A DNA stretch of 64,000 nucleotides from Candidatus Eremiobacterota bacterium (GTDB taxonomy: Bacteria; Vulcanimicrobiota; CADAWZ01; Ess09-12), in NCBI GenBank assembly GCA_031082125.1, contig JAVHLM010000009.1:152372-216371 (forward strand), in the 5' to 3' direction. The position numbers and the translations under genes are program-made. Positions 26,047 to 32,694 of the stretch are shown one piece after another; positions within the stretch are counted from its first letter, which is position 1; each line of letters starts with the position of its first letter. The notes under the pieces were generated by a model. It saw only the letters and a list, made by a program, of their open reading frames with translations, was not told where the DNA came from and did not search any database.

Positions 26047-27087
26047 ATGAGCGGTGAAGTGAGAAACTATGCGGAAGGCGGCACTGTTGACAATGCCGTC
26101 CAGTATTGGAAAGGCGTGGCGGAGAACCAGGACAGGCTCGTGGCCCAGGGGAAGCGCAACCCTTACGTGGGAGCCGCCTGCAAGACGGGCGCCCAGATAA
26201 TGAACGGCTTCATCGCCATAAGCGGCCTTCACGAGGTGGAAAAGAGCTCCGGGAAGCTCGGATGGGACGTGGGGAGCGGCGCCTCGAACACCCAGATAGC
26301 CAAGGACACCGGCATGCTCCTCTTTGATTCCACCATGGCAGGCCTCACCTTTCTCCCTGCCGGCAAGGTGCTCCAGGGAGTGAAAGGGGGAAAAGGGCTC
26401 TATACCACGGCGAAGGCCGGCGAGGCCATCACGGGGATGGTGAAGGCGGGAAAGGGCGCCGCAGCTCCCGTGGCGGGCGAGATCACGGCGGCAATCGAAA
26501 AGACCATCCCCCAGGGCGGAAAAGTGACGGCAGAGCACTCAAAAGCTCTCCTCAGTGAGCTCACCGACATAGGGAAGAAATACGGTATTACCATACAGGA
26601 GGGCGGCAAGGTAGGCGAGAGCGTCGGCTCCATGAACAAGATCCTCGTAAATACGAAAGCGGGGGGCTCCCACGAGATAACCCACGTGGTGCAGCAGCTC
26701 CAGACAAGGGCCACGGCGCTGGAAGCGCAGGCGCAGAAGCTGGGCAAGCCCGTGAAGGACCTCACGGCCGTTGAGCGCCAGGGAGCTTTCCAGAATATGG
26801 TGAAGCCCTTCGAGGAAGTGGCCTACAACCAGCATGAGATGTGGGCCAAGGAGGCGACGAAACTTGGCGGCGGAGCGAAAAGCTCCTATGCCGACGCCCT
26901 GAAACGCAATGTGGCAAGCTTTGAAGAGGCTCTCTCGGGGGGCAATGTTCCCTCCGCCGAGGTGAGCGGCCTCTCGAGGGCCTACGGCGAGGTCCCCAAC
27001 ATCCTTGGCCGCTCCCAGGGCGAAAACCTCAGCAACGTAGGTCAGATCCAGCTCAGGTCCGTCAACTACGCAAGGGAACAGCAGTAG
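26047..27087 (+). CDS. HEXXH-motif protein, candidate metallopeptidase effector
   Basis: A 346-residue protein. I use ATG 26047 because GGGGGA lies just upstream. Residues 45-125 are Gly/Ala-rich with toxin-like pre-domain features (AGLTFLPAGKVLQGVKGGKG). Residues 205-217 read GGSHEITHVVQQL, a zinc-type HEXXH site (H209, H213) that resembles the DUF4157-like HExxHVxQQ motif of proteins linked to toxin and contractile-injection systems. Glu256-Glu257 is a candidate third ligand. No signal peptide is seen. A zinc-ribbon gene follows three bases after its stop. Peptidase activity is inferred from the motif only. Confidence 0.65.
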   Translation: MSGEVRNYAEGGTVDNAVQYWKGVAENQDRLVAQGKRNPYVGAACKTGAQIMNGFIAISGLHEVEKSSGKLGWDVGSGASNTQIAKDTGMLLFDSTMAGLTFLPAGKVLQGVKGGKGLYTTAKAGEAITGMVKAGKGAAAPVAGEITAAIEKTIPQGGKVTAEHSKALLSELTDIGKKYGITIQEGGKVGESVGSMNKILVNTKAGGSHEITHVVQQLQTRATALEAQAQKLGKPVKDLTAVERQGAFQNMVKPFEEVAYNQHEMWAKEATKLGGGAKSSYADALKRNVASFEEALSGGNVPSAEVSGLSRAYGEVPNILGRSQGENLSNVGQIQLRSVNYAREQQ

Positions 27088-27090
27088 CCT

Positions 27091-27693
27091 GTGGCCCCCC
27101 TTTACTGCCACTTCTGCGGCGAGGAAAACGATCACCCCGGGAAGCACTGCACAAGGTGCAACGGCGTGCTCCCCAGCTTTTCCTCCGATGCCTCCGATGA
27201 CGGACCGCCTCAACAGGACCCGGCCCTCGATTCCCTTCCGGAGCCTCCTGCACCCGCAGCCGAAGGCGCCGAGTTCCAGAAAGAAGCTGTCCTCAGGTCC
27301 CTTGAGAAGATTGCCGGCGATTTCTGCGATGGCACCCTCAGCGAAGAGGAATACCTGCAGAAGATTGAGGCCCTGGAAGAGCTTGTAGAGGGAGTGAAGA
27401 AGGATTTCATGGTATTTCTCTCCACGGTGAGAGAATTCTGCGAAAACCCGCCGGATAGCGCTGCAGACGCAATCTCCTGCTACCCCCGGGAGGCCGGGGA
27501 GAAGCTTCTGAGCATCTCCCATTTATTTGCCCGCTCTTTTTACGCGATGAAGAGCCTGGCCGGAGGGGCCCGCGATTATTACATGGAAGAAGCCCTCAAC
27601 AACGCGTCGCTTGCCATGGACGAGGTTGAGCGCCTTGACGCGATCTCGGAAGAGACGGGCGATATGATGAAAAACCTCACGGCGGGAGAGTGA
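27091..27693 (+). CDS. zinc-ribbon plus helical protein
   Basis: A 200-residue protein from a GTG start immediately after the HEXXH gene. Residues 5-24 form a zinc ribbon (C6, C9, C20, C23), a Pro-rich linker follows, and residues 60-200 are helical and acidic with no known family. Its placement suggests it works with, or regulates, the HEXXH protein, for example as chaperone or adaptor. That role is inference. Confidence 0.65.
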   Translation: MAPLYCHFCGEENDHPGKHCTRCNGVLPSFSSDASDDGPPQQDPALDSLPEPPAPAAEGAEFQKEAVLRSLEKIAGDFCDGTLSEEEYLQKIEALEELVEGVKKDFMVFLSTVREFCENPPDSAADAISCYPREAGEKLLSISHLFARSFYAMKSLAGGARDYYMEEALNNASLAMDEVERLDAISEETGDMMKNLTAGE

Positions 27694-27739
27694 AGAATAT
27701 AACTGCGCCACGCCCTGGCGAAAAGAGCGTACCGTCACC

Positions 27740-27973
27740 ATGAAGGAAAAGCTAATTTTTCTCGAGTTTATCGCTGCGGGCTTCATCGTGCTGGGCCTTG
27801 GCCTGCTGCTCCTGAGGCGCTTCAAGCCTGAGGATGAAGGGTCGTTCCCATGCCTGGAGCGCAATGTCAGGGGGATCCTTTCCCTCAGGGGCCTCCTCTT
27901 TCTTTCAGGCTATCTGCTTGCCTTATACGGCGGGGCGTCTGTTCTCATCTGCACCCTCCTCATTTTTCTCTGA
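27740..27973 (+). CDS. small two-helix membrane protein
   Basis: A 77-residue protein with two membrane helices (about 8-26 and 50-75) separated by a basic and acidic loop. No family is recognised and the ribosome site is weak. It lies between the zinc-ribbon and sirtuin genes on the same strand. Confidence 0.5.
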   Translation: MKEKLIFLEFIAAGFIVLGLGLLLLRRFKPEDEGSFPCLERNVRGILSLRGLLFLSGYLLALYGGASVLICTLLIFL

Positions 27974-28030
27974 GGGCATCCTGGCAAGGAGCAGGAATGG
28001 ATTTCGGGGCGGGCGCCGAACTATTCTTTG

Positions 28031-28783
28031 ATGGACACCCTCAGAAAAGCATCAGAGCTCATCGGCCGCTCCAGGAGGATCTGCGCCTTCACCGGAGCCG
28101 GTGTCTCAACGGAGAGCGGGATCCCCGACTTCAGGTCCAGCGGGGGGGTCTTTGAATCCCTCCGGAAGCGCTATCCCTTTCCCCCCGAGGAGATCCTGAG
28201 CAGGGACTTCTTCTTGAAAAAGCCTGAGCTCTTTTTTGAGGTGTACAGGAAAACTCTTGTGTACCGTGGCGCAAAGCCGAACAGGTGCCATACCGCCCTG
28301 GCGGAGCTGGAGAATAGGGGGAAGCTCGCCGGCATTGTCACGCAGAATATCGATAATCTCCACCAGGAAGGGGGCTCACACGCGGTGATAGAGCTCCACG
28401 GCAACGCCAATGAGAATCAATGCACGGGCTGCGGGAAAAAATTCACCCTGGACTACATGGCGGACCATCCCGAAGTGATTCCCCGCTGCGACGGCTGCAG
28501 GGCGATTGTGAGGCCCCTCGTGGTGCTCTACGGCGAGTGCCTGGAGCATGAGAACCTGGTGAGCGCAAAAAGGCTCATAAGATCTTCGGATACTCTCCTG
28601 ATCATCGGGACAAGCCTCGTGGTGTATCCCGCCGCAGCTCTCTTGAGTGAGTTCCATGGTGCTTCGATGATAATCATCAACAAGGCTGAAACGATTTGCG
28701 ATGAGGCTGCCGACGTGGTGATAAGGGAGAGCGCCTCGAAAGCGATGGATGCCATCCTTGAAGCGCTCGGCAGGGGGATCTGA
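28031..28783 (+). CDS. SIR2-family NAD-dependent protein deacylase
   Basis: A 250-residue sirtuin of normal length. It has the NAD loop FTGAGVSTESGIPDFRS, the acid-ribose motif TQNIDNLHQ, the catalytic His in ELHGN (H123), and a four-cysteine zinc site (C131, C134, C153, C156). GTSLVVYPAA closes the cofactor pocket. These enzymes remove acyl groups from lysine using NAD, giving O-acyl-ADP-ribose. I use ATG 28031; a TTG just before it is also possible. No acetyltransferase lies beside it, so the substrate is unknown. Confidence 0.93.
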   Translation: MDTLRKASELIGRSRRICAFTGAGVSTESGIPDFRSSGGVFESLRKRYPFPPEEILSRDFFLKKPELFFEVYRKTLVYRGAKPNRCHTALAELENRGKLAGIVTQNIDNLHQEGGSHAVIELHGNANENQCTGCGKKFTLDYMADHPEVIPRCDGCRAIVRPLVVLYGECLEHENLVSAKRLIRSSDTLLIIGTSLVVYPAAALLSEFHGASMIIINKAETICDEAADVVIRESASKAMDAILEALGRGI

Positions 28784-28826
28784 CCAGGGCACAGCCGCCT
28801 CTTTCCGCACTGCCGCCTGCTCAGTC

Positions 28827-30215
28827 TCAGCGGGCCTTAAGCTGCGGGCCCACTCGCTCCATAACCCACGAGGCGATTCTTCTGTTGATGCCGGGGCCAT
28901 AGTGGGTGCCGTCGTAGCCCGTGTCAAACTGGCTTTCCTCCAGTCCGGCAAAGGGCTTCATGAGATCGACGGCCGGGAAAGGGCATTTCTCCAGGGAGGC
29001 CGCCATGCGATCCCACTGAGCTTTGAAGGCGGTGTCGGTCTTATACCTCTTCACGTTGTCTCTTGTGGGGAGCACGAAAAGGAAAAACTCTGCGCCCTGC
29101 TCCCCGGCTTCGCGGGCCATTGCCTCGAAGATGGCCCTTGAGACCTCCATGGCCTCGGAGCCTTCATCCATGAGATGTTCCCTTATCCTGTGCTCCTCGT
29201 TGGTATACCGGACACGGGCCCATATCTTGTAGGTGATGAGCTCTCCTATGAGGGGCGGGCACTCGTACTTTGAGAGGATATAGAAGCTGTCGTATTTCCT
29301 GAGGTGCTCCCTGAGCCTGGGGCTGATGCGGGAGCTTGAATTCTCCCGGTAAAACTCCTCAGAGCTCCTGTACGGGCTTTTCACCAGCTCAAGGGCGCCT
29401 TTCTTCATGATGAAGCGGGGGATGAGCGTGCCTGTCCTCCATCCCATGAAATTCCTGCACACGTTCACATCGCGCTCAAGGTCGGCGCCGGGGACAAACA
29501 TGAGGATCATGCCGTCGTGGAATGCCTTCCCTTTCAGAAGCCCGTAGCGGAGGAGGCACTGGCCCATGCTGTAGCCGTCAGTGCCGAAATTGACGGCCTC
29601 GAGGTCTTTTTTTGATTTTTCAAGGAAATGAGGCCATGTCTCATCATTTTTCAGCCTGCTGCAGTTGGTGAAGGAGTCTCCAAAAACCAGGATCCTCGTG
29701 ACGCCGGGGGGCTTCGCGAACGACACTTCGCCTGTCCTGCGGGCACCCAGGCTGTTTGACTGCCACCAGCCCCTGGTGGATCTTTTCCCCTCCCGGGGGG
29801 CATATCCCAGAACCTCGTCCTCCCTGGTGATGCCCCACAGGTCATCATTGGCGGGCTCCCCCGGAGAGACTTCCTGAGGAGCTAGCGGGGCCGGGGATGC
29901 GGCAGCAGGTGAGGTTGGCGAGGCAGATGGTGAAGGATTCGCTGCACTTTCAGGTGAGGGAGACGCGGCAGGCGAGCTGCTTTTGAGGGTATCCAGCGCA
30001 GGCTCGTCGCCGGGAATCACCTTCAGGGGAGGGAGCTCAATGCCGAAGAACCTCCCGCAGGAAAGCGGCGAAGGGGTGACCATGAGCCTCAGGAGGATCT
30101 CGACGACAATAAAAAAGAGAAAAAGAGTCATCAAGGCAAAGAAGACCTTCCTTGCCCCGCTTTTCCTTCCGTCACCGGTGCTCTTCCTGGCGCCCATGGT
30201 GCTCAAGTATTCCAT
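28827..30215 (-). CDS. membrane-anchored SGNH/GDSL-like hydrolase
   Basis: About 462 residues. An N-terminal anchor helix (around residues 20-40) is followed by a Ser/Ala/Pro linker and then an SGNH-like domain. The catalytic Ser block is VFGDSFTNCSRL, and a DGTHYGPG block near the C-terminus supplies the Asp and His. The middle has NFGTDGYSMGQ, typical of SGNH proteins that act on acyl groups of glycans. The domain probably faces the periplasm. The start is uncertain: a TTG at 30227 has GGGAGG three bases upstream, the ATG at 30215 has weaker support. Function is inferred as an esterase. Confidence 0.75.
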   Translation of the reverse strand: MEYLSTMGARKSTGDGRKSGARKVFFALMTLFLFFIVVEILLRLMVTPSPLSCGRFFGIELPPLKVIPGDEPALDTLKSSSPAASPSPESAANPSPSASPTSPAAASPAPLAPQEVSPGEPANDDLWGITREDEVLGYAPREGKRSTRGWWQSNSLGARRTGEVSFAKPPGVTRILVFGDSFTNCSRLKNDETWPHFLEKSKKDLEAVNFGTDGYSMGQCLLRYGLLKGKAFHDGMILMFVPGADLERDVNVCRNFMGWRTGTLIPRFIMKKGALELVKSPYRSSEEFYRENSSSRISPRLREHLRKYDSFYILSKYECPPLIGELITYKIWARVRYTNEEHRIREHLMDEGSEAMEVSRAIFEAMAREAGEQGAEFFLFVLPTRDNVKRYKTDTAFKAQWDRMAASLEKCPFPAVDLMKPFAGLEESQFDTGYDGTHYGPGINRRIASWVMERVGPQLKAR

Positions 30216-30456
30216 GTGCCCCGGCAAGTTCCTCCCGCGGCCGGGAAGCCCTGGTAACTTGCCAGTATAGGGAGGCCAGGACTGGCTATAGGCGATTTCC
30301 TAGTAGCCTTGACGCCATTTTTATAGACAAGGAAGGGATCGCGGTCAGAGGGGGAGCCGAACAAGATTGCAGAAAATGAATTCTCAAAGGGAAGCCTCAA
30401 GGAGCTTAACACTATTGTCTCCCAGTTATTCTTGAAGTGTTCTTCATCCAGAATGA

Positions 30457-30496
30457 TATTGCAAATAATGCAATACTATGATACCATAATAATGGT
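30457..30496 (+). promoter_or_regulatory. operator-like palindromes before mazEF
   Basis: TATTGCA (30457-30463) and TGCAATA (30469-30475) form a perfect 7-bp inverted repeat. A second one, ACCAT-AATA-ATGGT, lies at 30483-30496. They overlap a likely -35 (TTGCAA, 30459-30464) and, 17 bases on, a -10 (TACCAT, 30482-30487), a good place for autoregulation by the antitoxin. Confidence 0.55.
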
Positions 30497-30505
30497 GATG
30501 AATCC

Positions 30506-30778
30506 ATGACGCTCTCAAGAAATAAAAAAGCAACTTTTATGCTCCCTGAAGGCCTGCTCGAAGAGATGCATGAAGTGGTAAATACCGGCCTGGCGCGCTC
30601 TGTGAGCTCTCTTGTAAGGCAGGCGCTGGAGCAAAGGCTTCGCCAGTTACGGGAAGAGCGGCTGCGGAAGGAATTTGAGCAGGCCGCGGGAGACAGTGAA
30701 TTCATGAACGACCTTGAAGGGACGATGAGCGTATTTCAAGATGCTGACGGGGAGACCGCCCGCTTGATAAAAGAATGA
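30506..30778 (+). CDS. mazE: MazE-like ribbon-helix-helix antitoxin
   Basis: A 90-residue acidic protein with a ribbon-helix-helix-like N-terminus (KATFMLPEGLLEEMHEVV, then SVSSLVRQALEQRL). The C-terminus is acidic and should wrap the toxin. The gene overlaps the toxin gene by four bases (ATGA), as in classical toxin-antitoxin pairs. Operator-like palindromes lie upstream. Antitoxins of this type repress their own operon. Confidence 0.85.
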   Translation: MTLSRNKKATFMLPEGLLEEMHEVVNTGLARSVSSLVRQALEQRLRQLREERLRKEFEQAAGDSEFMNDLEGTMSVFQDADGETARLIKE

Positions 30779-31134
30779 CACCCCGCAGGTGGGAAATATA
30801 CCAGGCCGCGCTTGATCCGCACCAGGGATCCGAGCAGGGCGGCTCCCGTCCCGCAGTGGTGATTTCAAGGGATTCAATAAATTGTTCCCTGCCGGTGATT
30901 GCGGTGCTTCCCGTTACCTCCTATAAATCCCCTCGCAGAATATATTCCACTGAAGTGCTTATTCCGGGAGGAATGGCAGGGCTTCCCATGGATTCACTGA
31001 TTCTTGCCCACCAGATAAGGACAATTGCCCGCTCCAGGCTGCTTAAGCTCTATGGAAAAATTGAAGATGAGGCAATACAGGAGAAGATAGAAGCTGCGGT
31101 GCGTATTTTTCTGGATCTTGAGAAGGAGAGCTGA
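30775..31134 (+). CDS. mazF: MazF/PemK-like endoribonuclease toxin
   Basis: A 119-residue protein of the MazF/PemK fold. It has the N-terminal R-x-x-x-Y-x-A strand (RRWEIYQAAL), then GSRPAVVISRDSIN, the PVTS strand, and SLILAHQIRTIARSRL with the conserved Arg. Toxins of this fold cut mRNA at short motifs. The family is intact with no frameshift, so this is likely an active pair with the antitoxin at 30506. Confidence 0.9.
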   Translation: MTPRRWEIYQAALDPHQGSEQGGSRPAVVISRDSINCSLPVIAVLPVTSYKSPRRIYSTEVLIPGGMAGLPMDSLILAHQIRTIARSRLLKLYGKIEDEAIQEKIEAAVRIFLDLEKES

Positions 31135-31160
31135 CCTCGCCTGCCCCTTATCCAGTGCTC

Positions 31161-31206
31161 ACTCCACCGGCAGAGTGAGAATGAACTCCGCTCCCCTGCC
31201 CGGCCC
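31161..31206 (-). repeat. direct repeat A: copy of a histidine-kinase 3' end
   Basis: This 46-base stretch matches 32134-32179 at 45 positions. On the minus strand it encodes GRGAEFILTLPVE and a TGA stop, the end of a histidine-kinase ATPase domain, but the rest of the gene is absent here. Confidence 0.85.
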
Positions 31207-31506
31207 GTCCGGTCAAGGGTTTTCGTGGAGCCCCGGCTGCGAGTGTCCGCTGCTTTTATACGTGGCATCATATCCCCCACCTCTCATCACATTTTAATCC
31301 GTGCTATCTGCCTCAATGGAGGCAGCTTTCTCCCTTCACATTAAATTTCGCCCCGCCGAATTTAACCCCGCCGCGTGATATGCTGTCACTAATATATCCC
31401 AGTATTGTGCCTGCATATTTTGTAGCTTTTCACAATCAGGCCACTCGATGAACCAATTTTTACAATTGTCCGCCGTTATAATTTCTCGGAGTGCATCGCA
31501 ATGCTC

Positions 31507-31535
31507 TTGCCGGTTATCCGGAAAAGCATTATAAT
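31507..31535 (+). promoter_or_regulatory. promoter of the DUF4160/DUF2442 pair
   Basis: TTGCCG (31507-31512), 17 bases and TATAAT (31530-31535). The spacer holds CCGG-TTAT-CCGG (31510-31521), a palindrome that could be an operator. Confidence 0.65.
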
Positions 31536-31564
31536 GAGAGTAGATTACGATTCATGCGGGGGCT

Positions 31565-31804
31565 ATGAGTCCAACGGTCTTTCGTTACAAAGGGTACCGG
31601 TTTTTCTTCTTTTCCCGTGAAGAAGAGAGGATGCATATCCATGTTGAATCGGGGAAAGGCGAAGCGAAGTTCTGGATAAACCCCTCTGTATCGATGGCAA
31701 ATAATTATGGATTCTCCGAAAAGGAGCTTCAGGAAATTGCAGCAATAATCAAGGAGAAGGAAGATGAAATCAGGGAAAGCTGGAAATCACACTTCTCAGA
31801 TTGA
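31565..31804 (+). CDS. DUF4160 protein
   Basis: A 79-residue protein with the DUF4160 pattern: TVFRYKGYRFFFFSREE, then MHIHVESGKGEAKFW and a helical tail. DUF4160 genes commonly stand next to DUF2442 genes, as here with a 41-base overlap, and the pair is regarded as a candidate toxin-antitoxin module. Experimental function is not known to me. GGGGG lies just before the ATG. Confidence 0.85.
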   Translation: MSPTVFRYKGYRFFFFSREEERMHIHVESGKGEAKFWINPSVSMANNYGFSEKELQEIAAIIKEKEDEIRESWKSHFSD

Positions 31805-32027
31805 AGTGCTTAATATCTCTCAGTTTGGCTTCTGGCTCTCTCTTGACGGAGATGAACACTTCCTGCCCTTTGATAAATTCCCATGGTTCAGGGAAGCAAG
31901 AATATCAGATATCATCAATGTTGAGCTTCTTCATCACAGCCACCTCTACTGGCCATCTCTCGATATAGATCTTGAGCTTGAATCCATTGTGCATCCGGAG
32001 AAATATCCTCTTGTCTACAGGGCGTAG
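31764..32027 (+). CDS. DUF2442 protein
   Basis: An 87-residue protein with the DUF2442 core: GFWLSLDGDEHFLPFDKFPWF, continuing with a WPSLDIDLELESI block. It overlaps the DUF4160 gene, so the two are translated from one message. Together they may act as antitoxin and toxin. The flanking direct repeats suggest the pair was inserted as a unit. Confidence 0.85.
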   Translation: MKSGKAGNHTSQIEVLNISQFGFWLSLDGDEHFLPFDKFPWFREARISDIINVELLHHSHLYWPSLDIDLELESIVHPEKYPLVYRA

Positions 32028-32131
32028 CAATGTCTCATTTTCAGGCTTCGGCCCCCCGTCCTTATCTCATATATGAACTTCTATAATTTCACCGTAATTA
32101 TGAGGTTTGGAATGATGGAACCCTGGAAAAT

Positions 32132-32557
32132 TTACTCCACCGGCAGGGTGAGAATGAACTCCGCTCCCCTGCCCGGCCCTTCGCTCCTCGCCCTCACCGT
32201 GCCCCCGTGGGCCTCGATTATCTTCTTCACTATCGGGAGCCCGAAGCCGAACCTGCCGCTCCTCCATGTGGTGAAAGCATGATCGAAGATCCTTTCCAGA
32301 TTCTCAGGTGCAAGGCCCAGGCCGTCGTCTTTGAATATAAGCTCCACAAAGCCCTTTTTCTTCAATGCGCTCAGCGTGATCACAAGCTTTTTCCCGGCGG
32401 CGGCCTGCGACTGCAGTGAATTGGTAACCAGGTTCACCAGCACAAGCTCCATTCCCATGGGATCGCAGAGGATCGCAGGGACAGGGGGCCTGATAATGAG
32501 CCCTGCATTTGTGTCAGGGCTCCTGTGAAGGACATCTGACGCCTGGAGCTTCACACG
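32132..32557 (-). pseudogene. histidine-kinase ATPase domain remnant
   Basis: About 140 codons of an HATPase domain: VLVNLVTNSLQSQ (N box), FKDDGLGLAPENL (G1), GRFGFGLPIVKKIIEAHGG (G2) and the end AEFILTLPVE. No H-box or sensor domain is present, and the codons upstream of about 32557 do not look like any kinase. It is therefore the 3' end of a broken gene. Its last 46 bases are copied at 31161-31206, on the other side of the DUF4160/DUF2442 pair. Confidence 0.8.
32134..32179 (-). repeat. direct repeat B: end of the kinase remnant
   Basis: The partner of 31161-31206, with one mismatch in 46 bases. The two copies bracket 927 bases holding DUF4160/DUF2442, and they lie in the same orientation. 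Confidence 0.85.
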
Positions 32558-32650
32558 CGCATGGCATCCATAAGAAGGCGATGGCTTCCGGTAAAACCAG
32601 CGACTTTCCCAAAATGTAACAAAATGGCAATTATTTTTTTCCCGGCCCTG

Positions 32651-32659
32651 TGCTATAAT
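32651..32659 (+). promoter_or_regulatory. extended -10 promoter of the clostripain-like gene
   Basis: TGCTATAAT within CTGTGCTATAAT (32648-32659), identical to the promoter elements at 12243-12254 and 24377-24388. The -35 region is a T-rich run with poor consensus. Confidence 0.65.
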
Positions 32660-32694
32660 CAAAATGGCGAACTGTCAGAAAAGGAGCGATGACA

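Larger units (their letters stand above)
31135..31564 (+). other. gene-free stretch between mazF and the DUF4160 gene
   Basis: About 430 bases without a supported gene. They hold a 46-base copy of a histidine-kinase 3' end (31161-31206), two adjacent imperfect 15-base direct repeats (31344-31358 and 31359-31373, ending CCCCGCCG) and the promoter at 31507-31535. The rest looks like remnant DNA. Confidence 0.6.

Noticed and set aside
26539..27522. 327-codon open frame opposite the HEXXH and zinc-ribbon genes
   Set aside because: It spans two convincing plus-strand genes and the residues show no family; long antisense frames are expected at this base composition.
30203..30412. Short frames around 30203-30412
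   Set aside because: No ribosome site or domain; treated as spacer between the SGNH and mazEF genes.
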